Notes: a model not told the origin generated them from the sequence alone. Numbered from the stretch's first letter, positions 28,145 to 36,656 are shown. The stretch: 58,595 nt of DNA from Fidelibacterota bacterium (GCA_947476275.1 CANJPQ010000027.1:1-58595), one strand, 5' to 3'. Program-made: numbers and translations.

Positions 28145-29459
28145 TCAGAACCTGACCGTGAAGCCGCCTGTCAATTCCTTGCGCAGGTAGGCGCGCTCCC
28201 GGTCCTCGCGCAAGAAGTCGATGCGAAAGGTGAGCGTGGAACTGATGTCGTAGGCAGCGCCCACGAACCAACTCCGCGTTCCGGCGACGATCCCGGAGTC
28301 CGACTCCGGGGCGTCGGCATATCCGCCGCGTATCCGAAATTGGTCGAGGGGCGTCGCGGTCGCAGCCACGCTCCAACCGGTCAGGTGCTTGCCCGCGGGA
28401 TCGAAGCTGTTGATGAAGCGCCCGACCACGTTGAGCCGTCCATCGAACAGATATTGGTCCAGCCCCACGTTCACGCCTTTGACGGTGCCGGTCCCGTAGT
28501 GCCGCAGGTTTCCCTCCAACAGCAGCGACGTCGTGTCGCCAAGGCGCGCGGTGAGGGAGGGCGCGAGACGCCACGCCGGCAGGAAATCGTCATCCGGCGT
28601 CACGCCGGCCAGCACTTCGGCGGACACGCCGCCCCCCAGAGGTGTCAGACCGCCGGCGCTGATCTCGATGTCGTCCTTGCCAAAACGGTGAGCACGGAAG
28701 ATCCCACCGTAGAGTGTCGTGACCGGGCTGATCTTGCGCTCCAGCCGGAACGACTGCTCCGACCAATCGGCGAGCGGCGTTCGCGAGAGATAGCTATGCG
28801 TGGCGCTGACGTCTGCGCGCCACTTGGGTGCCGTATCATCGTCTTTGCGCACCAGCCGTTCCGCGACGTCCGATGATGTAGGATCGAGTGCCTTGGCCTT
28901 GAGGTAGAATCCCTCCGCGGCGCGCGTGTCGCCACGGGCGCGGGCGACATCGCCGAGGCCAAGCGCGGCATCCAGATTTCGTGAATCGATTTGCAGGGCG
29001 GACTCAAACGCGCCGCGTGCGCGATCGGCTTGGTTCTGATAGAGCGCGATGCGGCCGCGAAGCGCCAAAGCTTCGGCATCTTTCGGACGCGCGGCGAGCA
29101 CGCGGTCCACATTGTTGTTAGCCTCGGGGTAGCGTTTCATCCAGGCGAGAATGCGCGCTTCCGTCAGGACGATGTCGAGGTCTTGCGGGGCGGCTGCCCG
29201 CGCCTTCGCGATCGTCGCAAGCGCATCCGGATAGTGCTGCTGATAGGCCTGTACGAGTGCGAGAAGATTGAGGGTTTCGGCATCGCCGGGGCGTGCCCGC
29301 ACAGCGGCGGAAAACGCGGCTTCCGCACCTGCGAAATCACCGGCTGTGCGCGCGCTGCCCTGCGCGGATTGCATCCTCGGGCGGGACTTGCGCCGCCGCA
29401 TTGAAAAACCCAAGGCAGAGGACCAGGGCCGGTCCAGCCAGCAACGCGCATCGCGTCAT
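28145..29459 (-). CDS. TPR plus outer-membrane beta-barrel protein (YaiO-like), apparent frameshift
   Basis: From about 29380 down to 28145 one frame encodes TPR helices (GDFAGAEAAFSAAVRARPGD and four or so more units) followed by about 240 residues of alternating strands ending in phenylalanine (TGGFTVRF), the signature of a YaiO/PgaA-like outer-membrane barrel. This frame has no credible start, only TTG at 29413. In another frame, ATG 29459 starts a perfect signal peptide (MTRCALLAGPALVLCLGFF...AAAQ) that stops at 29337. Joining the frames near 29365-29380 gives a normal secreted protein. ATG 29459 lies 10 nt behind the response regulator, as expected in this operon. Either a real frameshift or a sequencing error. 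Confidence 0.75.
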
Positions 29460-29469
29460 CCGCGGCTGC

Positions 29470-29871
29470 TTACCCACGCTGCTGAGCCGTATTGAGTAGC
29501 CGCTTGAGGCGCGCAACCAGGTCCTCGGGCTTGAATGGCTTGACGAGGTAGTCGTTGGCGCCCATGTCGAAGCCGTTCACTAGGTCTTTCTCCAAATTTC
29601 GGACCGAAAGCATCATCACCGGGATGTCGCGGGTGACGGTGTCCTTCCTAATTTCATGCAGAAATTCCAGTCCGTCCATGCCGGGCATCATCGCATCCAG
29701 GATGATCGCGTCCGGCCGGCGCGTCTTGACCTGATCGATGGCCTCCTCGCCATCGTTGGCGATCACGACATGGAAGCCATGCTGGGTGAGGATATGCGTG
29801 ACGATCCGCTGGAGAATGGCATCGTCTTCGGCAAGCAGGATGCGGCGCGGTTCACCCCCCCGCGGCGCCAA
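29470..29871 (-). CDS. Stand-alone receiver-domain response regulator
   Basis: A 133-residue single receiver domain: ILLAEDDA acid pocket, phospho-acceptor Asp in PDAIILDAMMPG, the T/S position VMMLS, and the switch Lys in YLVKPF. No output domain. In frame the only start is TTG 29871; an ATG at 29886 with coding-like MKEVPFGAAGG lies one frame off, separated by a run of seven G (29855-29861 on the plus strand as C). One G less would join them. It is the first gene of the glycosyltransferase unit, so it probably relays a signal that controls the system through protein contact. Confidence 0.85.
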   Translation of the reverse strand: MAPRGGEPRRILLAEDDAILQRIVTHILTQHGFHVVIANDGEEAIDQVKTRRPDAIILDAMMPGMDGLEFLHEIRKDTVTRDIPVMMLSVRNLEKDLVNGFDMGANDYLVKPFKPEDLVARLKRLLNTAQQRG

Positions 29872-29936
29872 AAGGAACTTCTTTCATAGGCTTAAGTTAG
29901 CAAATCCCTCAGCACGGGAATACCGCACAAAAGGCG

Positions 29937-30212
29937 TCAGTCGTAGACGAGGTCTTTATACTCAGGGTGGCGGCGGATATAGGCCGCAATGAACGAGCAG
30001 AACGGCCGCACCTTCTCGCCTTTGACGCGGGCAAGCTCCAGGGTGCCCTTCACGAGCCGCGCGCCGTATCCCCGGCCTTCAAGATGCGACGGCACCTCGG
30101 CGTGCAGAAGATCGACCACCCCGACGGCGCGGCGGTAGCTAACAAAAGCGGTTTCGCCTTCGACCGCCATTTCGTAGCGGCTCAGGCCATTGTCGACCAC
30201 GCCGTCAGTCAT
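29937..30212 (-). CDS. Small GNAT-type N-acetyltransferase (COG2388-like)
   Basis: A 91-residue minimal acetyltransferase: LLHAEVPSHLEGRGYGARLVKGTLELAR carries the acetyl-CoA pyrophosphate loop (GRGYGARL), and the C-terminus VRPFCSFIAAYIRRHPEYKDLV is typical of the YjdJ/COG2388 family. Its substrate is unknown. It has no obvious partner; a terminator separates it from the gene upstream. Confidence 0.85.
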   Translation of the reverse strand: MTDGVVDNGLSRYEMAVEGETAFVSYRRAVGVVDLLHAEVPSHLEGRGYGARLVKGTLELARVKGEKVRPFCSFIAAYIRRHPEYKDLVYD

Positions 30213-30232
30213 GATGCCATCTCAATGAAAAA

Positions 30233-30256
30233 GGGCGCCGGTCGGTTCCGGCGCCC
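30233..30256 (-). terminator. Rho-independent terminator
   Basis: A 9-bp stem, GGGCGCCGG and CCGGCGCCC with a 6-nt loop. Read on the minus strand the hairpin is followed by TTTTTC, so it ends the transcript of the secreted protein gene at 30274-30891. Confidence 0.85.
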
Positions 30257-30273
30257 TTGTGATATAGGCTGGC

Positions 30274-30891
30274 TTACTTGGTGCCGCAAACCGCGCCCAG
30301 GGCCTTGATCGTCGCCGTGACTTTGTCGAATTGCGCGAGCACCGCGGGCGGTGGCGTGGTGCCTTCCCGCACCAGACCCGGGGCGATCATGAATGCGGCG
30401 TCGCCGGTTTCGCGGTCGACGAACATGATTCCGCGCGAGACAGAATTCGGAATTCGGCCGGGGATCGCCATGGAGTAGATGGCGCTGTAGAGATCGGGGC
30501 GCAGATGCCCGCTGAGGCCGACATCGTTTTCAATGTTGAAATACTGGCTGGATTTTGACGGCTCGCCTTTCGGGATCTTGCCACGGATCTCGTAGACGTT
30601 GCCGCCCTTCATCACGAGGGTGACGCCCTCCATGCCGACCAGTTCATTCCAGATGGCCGGAAAATTCTTCCCCGAGGTTCCCACCGATTGTCCCGCGGGC
30701 AGGGCGCTGGCAATGATGGCTTCGTTCATCTTGAGCTCGCGGTTCGCGATCATCGGCAAACTGCCGCCCTTCTTGTAGAGCTCTTGAACTTTCGTCGCTT
30801 GCTCCGGCGTGGCGCACAGCGGCGCGTCTGCCGCTGATGCCGCGCCTGCGCTCAGAAGTGCAGCGGCAACGGCGATCATGAATTTACGCAT
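30274..30891 (-). CDS. Secreted protein of unknown function
   Basis: A 205-residue protein with a clear signal peptide (MRKFMIAVAAALLSAGAASAAD). Mature part has two cysteines (PLCATPEQ near the start and AVCGTK at the end) that could form a disulfide joining the termini. Internal features include a YEIRGKIPKG strand and a hydrophobic IPNSVSRGIMFVDRETGDAAFMIAPG stretch. I do not recognise the family. Single-gene transcript with its own terminator. Confidence 0.6.
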   Translation of the reverse strand: MRKFMIAVAAALLSAGAASAADAPLCATPEQATKVQELYKKGGSLPMIANRELKMNEAIIASALPAGQSVGTSGKNFPAIWNELVGMEGVTLVMKGGNVYEIRGKIPKGEPSKSSQYFNIENDVGLSGHLRPDLYSAIYSMAIPGRIPNSVSRGIMFVDRETGDAAFMIAPGLVREGTTPPPAVLAQFDKVTATIKALGAVCGTK

Positions 30892-31202
30892 AGGTGGTCC
30901 CTCCCAGGCTTGGTCGTTGAGGCGCGGTCGTTGAGGCAATCGACGCCTAGCTTACGCCGCCTCTGTGCGGCGATGCCATCCCTCGCGCCGATGTGATACG
31001 CCAAGCGTCGCCAAACGGAACCAGACAAAACAGAAGTCGGCGTCCAAGGTTGGGGCAGGTCGGCGTATCCGCCGCGTCTCAGGAAGGCGACAACCACCTG
31101 ACGGGTGAGGCGGTCGTCCTCGACAATGAGAATGCAGGGACCCCATGGCAGAAAACCGTTATGCCAATTAAGGTTGCGGATCATTTTAGCGGGAGATTTT
31201 CT
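30892..31202. other. Intergenic region with a receiver-domain relic
   Basis: This 311-nt gap between divergent genes must hold the promoters for the secreted protein (minus) and the NmrA-like gene (plus). The only other content I can see is the fragment of a response-regulator receiver described separately at 31055-31139. Confidence 0.6.
31055..31139 (-). pseudogene. Relic of a response-regulator receiver domain
   Basis: On the minus strand a short frame reads CILIVEDDRLTRQVVVAFLR then RGGYADLP. This is the beta-1/alpha-1/beta-2 start of a receiver domain, including the VEDD acid pair. It has no start codon in frame, and after GYAD the similarity stops; the phospho-acceptor region is absent. 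It appears to be the leftover 5' part of a deleted regulator. Confidence 0.6.
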
Positions 31203-32075
31203 GTGAAAATTCTGTTGACGGGCGTGACCGGCAAAGTCGGCGGCGCGACGGCCAAAGCCTTGGCGGCGCAGCCGGGGATGAAGGGTCGCCTGCGTGCCAT
31301 CGCCCGCAATCCAGAGAAGGCCGCGAACATCGCTGCGTTGGGGATCGAGGTGGTCCAGGGCGATCTCGCAGATCCGGCGAGCCTGAAGTCCGCCTTTGCG
31401 GACGTCGAGAAAGCCTTCCTCGTGATGCCCAACGGTGAGGAACAGCTCACGCTGGAAAAAGGCTTCGTGGATGCCGCCAAGGCCGCGGGCGTGAAGCACA
31501 TCGTGAAGCTGTCGTCGATCGAGGCGCACCATGGCGTCACGGCCAAAGTGCCGCAGATGCATGTGGCTGCAGAGGACTACATCAAGGCCTCGGGCTTGGC
31601 CTGGACCATGCTGAAGCCGACGTTCTACATGCAGACCTTGTTTGCGAACGCGCGCACGATCGTCGGCAACGGCACCATTGTCGTCCCGTGCGGCGAGGGC
31701 AAAACCGGCTTCACCGATACGCGCGACGTCGGGGCCGTGGCCGCGAAGGTGCTGAGCGAGCCCGGCCATGAAGGCAAGAGCTACGATCTCACCGGACCGG
31801 AGATCTTGAATTTCGATCAGGTCGCGGAACGCTTCGGCAAAGCGTTGGGCAAGCCCGTGACCTATGTCCGCCAACCCATGGCGGCATACCGGGAAATTCT
31901 CGGCAAGTTCCTGCCGCCGTGGCGGGCCGATGCGGTGTGCGAGTTGTTCACCGAAGAAGGCGTTGGCGGCGGGCTCACAAAACCGACGGACACAATCCAG
32001 AAAATTCTTGGACGTCCGGCGACTTCGTTCGACCAGTTCATCCAGGACCACATCGCAATGTACAGGGGGCAATAA
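31203..32075 (+). CDS. NmrA-family NAD(P)-binding protein (atypical SDR)
   Basis: A 290-residue Rossmann protein with dinucleotide motif TGVTGKVGG (about residues 6-14) and the NmrA/HSCARG pattern: GDLADPASLKSAF, HIVKLSSIEAHHG, and FYMQTLFANA. It lacks the YxxxK pair of classical reductases, so it may act as an NAD(P)H sensor, an isomerase or a quinone reductase. I chose GTG 31203, with GGGAGA upstream, although ATG 31161 in frame is possible. It is 2 nt upstream of a DUF1838 gene. Confidence 0.8.
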   Translation: MKILLTGVTGKVGGATAKALAAQPGMKGRLRAIARNPEKAANIAALGIEVVQGDLADPASLKSAFADVEKAFLVMPNGEEQLTLEKGFVDAAKAAGVKHIVKLSSIEAHHGVTAKVPQMHVAAEDYIKASGLAWTMLKPTFYMQTLFANARTIVGNGTIVVPCGEGKTGFTDTRDVGAVAAKVLSEPGHEGKSYDLTGPEILNFDQVAERFGKALGKPVTYVRQPMAAYREILGKFLPPWRADAVCELFTEEGVGGGLTKPTDTIQKILGRPATSFDQFIQDHIAMYRGQ

Positions 32076-32077
32076 CG

Positions 32078-32905
32078 ATGAAGCGCAGACAAGCTCTTGG
32101 TGTCATGGCGGGCGCCGCCGCGGCGCCGGCGATCATCACACGCGCGCAGGCCGCAGACACGCTCGATCCGGTGAAGGACATGGCGCTTATCCTGCGCAAG
32201 TTGTCCCATGCGAAGGACGAGAAAGTGCATTTCTGGTGGATGATGGGGACACGCTCGGGCCTTGTCGACAGCGCCTACACGCCGTTGTGGGACATGCACG
32301 TCGGCACCATTTTCTCCGTGCGCGACATCGACGCGGACAGCTACGAGGTGACGTCTCTCGGCTTGAACTGGTACACCGATCTCACCACCGGGAAGTTCCT
32401 CGAGACGTTCCGCAATCCCTATACCGGCAAAGACCTGAAGGTGCCTTATGCACCGCCGAAGCCGAGCAAGCGCATTTACGACAAGTCCGGTCTCAAGGTG
32501 CCCCCGTTCGAGCGGCCCGGCGTGACGATGAAGCGCACCGGCGCCACGGGCCCGGCGTGGATCGAGGGCAACGACGTGTGGGTACGGGGCGATACTTCGG
32601 TCCGCGGCGAGCCGACGACGCAAGGCGGCAAGATCTTCCAGGTCAACGATATGTCGACCTTCTTCGGCGCCACCAAGGATGTCGCCAATCCAAAGGTGAC
32701 CTCGGCGCCGGCGGGCCAGGCTTTCAGCGATCTCAATACCTGGCCCGATTGGTTGGAGATGGGCGACAAGCCCGGCAACTATTACAGCCGCTGCTTTGGC
32801 CGCAAGGTCGACAGCATCGCCGCCATGCCCAAGCCCTGGCGCGAAATCACCGAGGCCAAATTCCCGGCGATCGCCAAGGATCCGGCCGGCGCACTGAAGG
32901 GTTGA
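32078..32905 (+). CDS. DUF1838 family protein with twin-arginine type signal
   Basis: A 275-residue exported protein. The N-terminus MKRRQALGVMAGAAAAPAII...AQA has a twin Arg and hydrophobic stretch, consistent with Tat export. The body (LGLNWYTDLTTGKFLETFRNPYTGKDL, then DMSTFFG and WPDWLEMGDKPGNYYSR) matches DUF1838. The biochemical role is unknown. It is 2 nt behind the NmrA-like gene, so they are co-translated. A second, more distant DUF1838 protein is at 51845-52639. Confidence 0.8.
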   Translation: MKRRQALGVMAGAAAAPAIITRAQAADTLDPVKDMALILRKLSHAKDEKVHFWWMMGTRSGLVDSAYTPLWDMHVGTIFSVRDIDADSYEVTSLGLNWYTDLTTGKFLETFRNPYTGKDLKVPYAPPKPSKRIYDKSGLKVPPFERPGVTMKRTGATGPAWIEGNDVWVRGDTSVRGEPTTQGGKIFQVNDMSTFFGATKDVANPKVTSAPAGQAFSDLNTWPDWLEMGDKPGNYYSRCFGRKVDSIAAMPKPWREITEAKFPAIAKDPAGALKG

Positions 32906-32984
32906 AGGGGTTGCGGGCACCGGCCCAGGCCGCTTAATTTGCACCCGCGCGGCGCAGAGTGATGTCCAGCGCCGGAGTGAGTTC

Positions 32985-34076
32985 ATGGTCAGCGTCAGCG
33001 CGGCGGACGCCCTGCAGAAAGTTGAAGACCTGATCGCGCACGGCCATTTGGCCGAAGCGGAGAAGATCGCGCGGCGCATTGCCGCGGCCGTGCCTGAGTA
33101 CTCTGCCGCACAGTTCGCCCTCGGGGACATCCTCGAGCGCACGGCGCGCAGCGATGAGGCGGTTGCTGTCTATGAGGCGATCAGCGCGCACCATCCGGGG
33201 ATGGGGCTCGCGTTCTCGCGCCGGGCGATGATTCTTCTGCGACGTCAGTTCGGCGCACCGCCGCCGCCGCGGCCGCGCAAATCCGGTGTCGCGGTGAGTT
33301 GCAACAAGCTGGGCTTCAGCGGCCGTTTCGCCAACCAACTCCTGCAATATGCCGTCACGCGCCTCTATGGCGAACGCCACGGTCTGGAAGCAGAGTTCCC
33401 CGATTGGATCGGGCGCGATCTTTATATGATCGACGACCCCTTCGTGACCGCAACCCTCCCGGCGGTGACGGAGCAGGAGGCGGATATCATGGCCGCCGCC
33501 GCAGGTGATGCGGACTCAATACTCGCCGGGCGCGACTTCGAAGGATTCTTCTGCGGCGACACCGGTCCCCTGAAACAGCACCGCACGCAAGTCCGCGCCT
33601 TCTTCCAGCCACGTCCGGCGATTGCCGCGCGGCTACAGGCCTGGTCTCGCGCGCTGCCGTCCCACGGAACGCTGGTCGCGTTGCACCTGCGCCGCGGCGA
33701 CTTCGTCGGTCATGACCAGTTCTGGATTGCACCGGTTGCGTGGTACCTGGCATGGCTTGAGGCGGTGTGGCCGGGATTGGACCGTCCGCTGCTGTACGTC
33801 GCGACCGACGATTCCAGCGTGCTCGCGGTGTTCGCACGCTATCGGCCGGTGACGGCCGCCGACTTGGGGGAGCCCCTTGCGGGGGCGGAATTTCTGGCGG
33901 ACTTTCACATCCTGACCCAGGCGGATCGCCTTGCCATCTCCAACAGCACGTTCTCCTTTGTCGCGGCGATGCTCAACGAACGAGCGTCTGAATTTCTGCG
34001 CCCGCAGAAGGAGCAGGAGCGTCTCACCGCCTGCGATCCCTGGAACGAGCCGGTGCTGCTGAACCATGGACCGTAG
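32985..34076 (+). CDS. GT11-like (alpha-1,2-fucosyltransferase type) glycosyltransferase with TPR N-terminus
   Basis: A 363-residue protein. Residues about 5-85 form TPR-like helices (AEKIARRIAAAVPEYSAAQFALGDILE). From about 100 the GT11 pattern follows: NKLGFSGRFANQLLQYA (the nucleotide-sugar side 'GxGNQxFQY' motif in variant form), ALHLRRGDFVG (the HxRRxD motif) and AISNSTFSFVAAML. It may transfer fucose or a related sugar to glycans. It overlaps the next glycosyltransferase by 11 nt. Confidence 0.75.
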   Translation: MVSVSAADALQKVEDLIAHGHLAEAEKIARRIAAAVPEYSAAQFALGDILERTARSDEAVAVYEAISAHHPGMGLAFSRRAMILLRRQFGAPPPPRPRKSGVAVSCNKLGFSGRFANQLLQYAVTRLYGERHGLEAEFPDWIGRDLYMIDDPFVTATLPAVTEQEADIMAAAAGDADSILAGRDFEGFFCGDTGPLKQHRTQVRAFFQPRPAIAARLQAWSRALPSHGTLVALHLRRGDFVGHDQFWIAPVAWYLAWLEAVWPGLDRPLLYVATDDSSVLAVFARYRPVTAADLGEPLAGAEFLADFHILTQADRLAISNSTFSFVAAMLNERASEFLRPQKEQERLTACDPWNEPVLLNHGP

Positions 34077-35367
34077 CGTCTTCATGCTTCATCCCGCCGG
34101 CGGTCCGACGCTGGTGCCGCCGGTGAAGTTCAGCAGCCCGCAGATTTCGCTGAACACGTTTGGTGAGCTCGAACTGGCGGACGGCAGCAGGCAGTCGTTG
34201 CCGATTCAAAGAGGCGAGCCGGATCTCGCGCAGATGTTGGAAAGCGTTCCAGGCGCGCGTGAGATGGACGTGTTTGTCCACTGGTGCATGCCAGGCCTGA
34301 CGCCGCGCAATGTCGCCGCGTTTCCGGGACGCAAGGTGCTGATTCTGGGCGATACGCAACACGGCAGCGGATTGTCGGCGATGCTGGACTATGCCGTTCG
34401 TGAACGGTTCGACGCGATCTTTGCGGAGAAGCGGCAGCACGCCCATTGGTTCGCGGAAGCGGGGGCCGGCCCGGTGCATTGGCTGCCGGGCATCGTCGCC
34501 GATCCACAAGCGCTGCCGTTCTCGGACGAGCGACGCCGCGAGATCGTGGTGGTCGGCCATGTGAATAAGTCCCATGCGCGGCGGCGGCGGTATCTCGACG
34601 AATTGAACCGGCGCGGCTATCCCCTGCGCCATGTCATGTGCCAGCCCCATGAAGCGGCGGCGATCTATAACGGCAGCCTGATCTGTCTGAACATCTCAAT
34701 GAACGGGGACGCGAATCTGCGCTTCTTCGAGGTGCCGGCGGCGGGCGGGTTCCTGTTGACGGATCGGCTCTCGGGACTTGCAGGCGTCGGCGCGTTCTAT
34801 CGCGAGGACGAACACTACGGCGCCTTCGGCGATCTCGATGAGCTTTGCGCGAAGCTCGATCGCTATCTGGCGAACCCCCATGACGCCTTCATGATTGCGC
34901 AGCAGGGGCAACACCACTACGCCGCCCATCTCACCCGCAGTGCGACAGTGGCCCGCTTTTGGCGCGGGGTCGAAGGGGGCGAGCAAGAGCCTAGTTTCTC
35001 GCTGGCGCATGAACCGCGCCTCCGGCGACCTCGGTCATCCTTGAGCGCGGTGACGCCGCACCTCGACGCCTACATCGCATTGCAGGAGATCAACCGTACG
35101 GTCGAGGCGCCGAAGGTGCTGTTGCTGCCGGGTGTCTCGGGCCGGGTTGCAGCGGATGCCGCTGACCTGCACCGCCTCGCGCTGTTCACGTTTCAGACGG
35201 ATGCTTTTTCCGTCGCCGAGGCCAACGCCATGGGACTCACCGGACACCTGCGCACGGTCGACAGCGACGCGGCGCGCGCGATGTCCTGGGCCGCGGTCGT
35301 CGGCAAAGCCGGCGGCGCGCACGATGCGCAGGCCTTCAACGCCGAAACCAAGATCCTGGTCGGCTAG
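34066..35367 (+). CDS. CgeB-like GT4-type glycosyltransferase
   Basis: A 433-residue protein. The middle part (about 105-300) looks like the CgeB/PF13524 glycosyltransferase domain: KVLILGDTQHG, REIVVVGHVNKSHARRRRYLDEL, and the C-terminal lobe SLICLNISMNGDANLRFFEVPAAGGFLLTD, with the Glu used to hold the nucleotide. Residues about 325-433 form an extra domain I do not recognise. It starts inside the preceding GT11-like gene, so the two very likely work on the same glycan or glycoprotein. Confidence 0.75.
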   Translation: MDRSVFMLHPAGGPTLVPPVKFSSPQISLNTFGELELADGSRQSLPIQRGEPDLAQMLESVPGAREMDVFVHWCMPGLTPRNVAAFPGRKVLILGDTQHGSGLSAMLDYAVRERFDAIFAEKRQHAHWFAEAGAGPVHWLPGIVADPQALPFSDERRREIVVVGHVNKSHARRRRYLDELNRRGYPLRHVMCQPHEAAAIYNGSLICLNISMNGDANLRFFEVPAAGGFLLTDRLSGLAGVGAFYREDEHYGAFGDLDELCAKLDRYLANPHDAFMIAQQGQHHYAAHLTRSATVARFWRGVEGGEQEPSFSLAHEPRLRRPRSSLSAVTPHLDAYIALQEINRTVEAPKVLLLPGVSGRVAADAADLHRLALFTFQTDAFSVAEANAMGLTGHLRTVDSDAARAMSWAAVVGKAGGAHDAQAFNAETKILVG

Positions 35368-35368
35368 A

Positions 35369-36646
35369 TTACTTTCTGCGGAGGGCTGCGTAGACGCCCT
35401 TGCGCAACGTGAGCCCAAGGGTCGGTTCGTCCGGCCCGAGGTATTGGCTCATCGCCACTGCCGTCAGGTCCTCTTTCGGGTCGACGAAGAACTGCGTATT
35501 CGCCAAGCCGCCCCAGGCCGCATCGCCTGGTGAGCCGGGCACGTCATGGGGTGCTTCCTCCGCGCGCGCGCCGATGGCGAGACCCCAGCCGTAGCCCTTG
35601 AAGACCGTCTGCGGCTTGGACTCGTACCAGTAAACCAGACCTTGCTCGGGCGTTGTGTGGCGCGTGAGCATGTTTTTCACAGTTTCCGCCTTCAGCACGC
35701 GCACGCCGTCGAGCTGGCCGCCGTTGAGCAGCATCTGACAGAAGCGGATGTAGTCGCTCGCGGTGGAGATCAAGCCGCCGCCGGCGGAGAAGAATGTGCC
35801 GGGCGTGAGATAGCTGGAGGAAGGCGGCGCCTTTGCGGTCACATTGCCAAGTTTGCCGGTAGCGGCGTCCGGGCCGTACACGTCGGCCAAGAGATCGGCT
35901 TTGCCCGCATGCACGGTAAAGCCGGTGCCCGTCATGCCGATCTTGTCGAGCAGGCGCTTGCGCAGGAACTGGTCGAGCGGTTCGCCGGATGCGATCTCGG
36001 CGATGCGTCCCAGCACATCGCTCGAGAAGCCGTAGTGCCACTTCGTACCCGGCTGATACAGCAGCGGATACTTCGCAAGCTTGGTCATGGAATCCGCAAT
36101 GGTGCCGTTGAGGTCGAGGATGCCGCGCTGTGTCATCCCCAGGCTTGCGGGCCAATCGTTTCCGTAGCCCAGACCGGAGGTGTAGGTGAACAGGTGGAAC
36201 AACGTCATCGGCGTGCGCTGCGGTTCCGTCGTGACGGTCTCGCCGTTGACGGCTTTGATCACCGGCATATCGCCGAAGGCCGGGATGTACTTGGACACCG
36301 GGTCGTCCAGCCGCAGCTTGCCTTCGTCTACCAGAGTCAGGATCGCCGCCGCCGTTACTGCGCGTGACATCGAGTACAGACGGAATTGCGTATCGGCGGT
36401 CATGGGCAAGTTGCGCTCGACACTGCGTTTTCCAAGGGTCTCGAACGCCACCAGCTTGCCCTTGCGCGCAACCGCATAGACGACGCCGGCGCGGTCGCCC
36501 TTGTCGACGAGTGCCTGCATGTCGCCCTTAAGCTTCGCCAGACCCGCTTGGGACAAGCCCACGCTATCCGATGCAGCCCGCTCCAGATCGCGTGCCTGCG
36601 CCGACAGGCTGACGAAGGCGATCAGCGCGCCAATGACCATACGCAT
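35369..36646 (-). CDS. Beta-lactamase-fold serine hydrolase with Lys-to-Arg change in the active site
   Basis: A 425-residue exported protein (MRMVIGALIAFVSLSAQA signal) of the class C beta-lactamase/EstB family. The region FRLYSMSRAVTAAAIL corresponds to the usual FR.ASMTKPVTA: S92 is kept, but the S-x-x-K lysine is Arg95. The second-motif region WHYGFSSDVLG is present. In this family Lys acts as general base, so activity may be lost or altered. The DNA there (TCA CGC on the minus strand) is unambiguous in the given sequence. 10 nt separate it from the next minus-strand gene. Confidence 0.85.
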   Translation of the reverse strand: MRMVIGALIAFVSLSAQARDLERAASDSVGLSQAGLAKLKGDMQALVDKGDRAGVVYAVARKGKLVAFETLGKRSVERNLPMTADTQFRLYSMSRAVTAAAILTLVDEGKLRLDDPVSKYIPAFGDMPVIKAVNGETVTTEPQRTPMTLFHLFTYTSGLGYGNDWPASLGMTQRGILDLNGTIADSMTKLAKYPLLYQPGTKWHYGFSSDVLGRIAEIASGEPLDQFLRKRLLDKIGMTGTGFTVHAGKADLLADVYGPDAATGKLGNVTAKAPPSSSYLTPGTFFSAGGGLISTASDYIRFCQMLLNGGQLDGVRVLKAETVKNMLTRHTTPEQGLVYWYESKPQTVFKGYGWGLAIGARAEEAPHDVPGSPGDAAWGGLANTQFFVDPKEDLTAVAMSQYLGPDEPTLGLTLRKGVYAALRRK

Positions 36647-36656
36647 CGGACGGCTC

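Noticed and set aside
30876-32072. 398-codon minus-strand frame across the NmrA gene
   Set aside because: The part opposite NmrA is a shadow; only the short receiver-like stretch at 31055-31139 has independent support and is listed separately.
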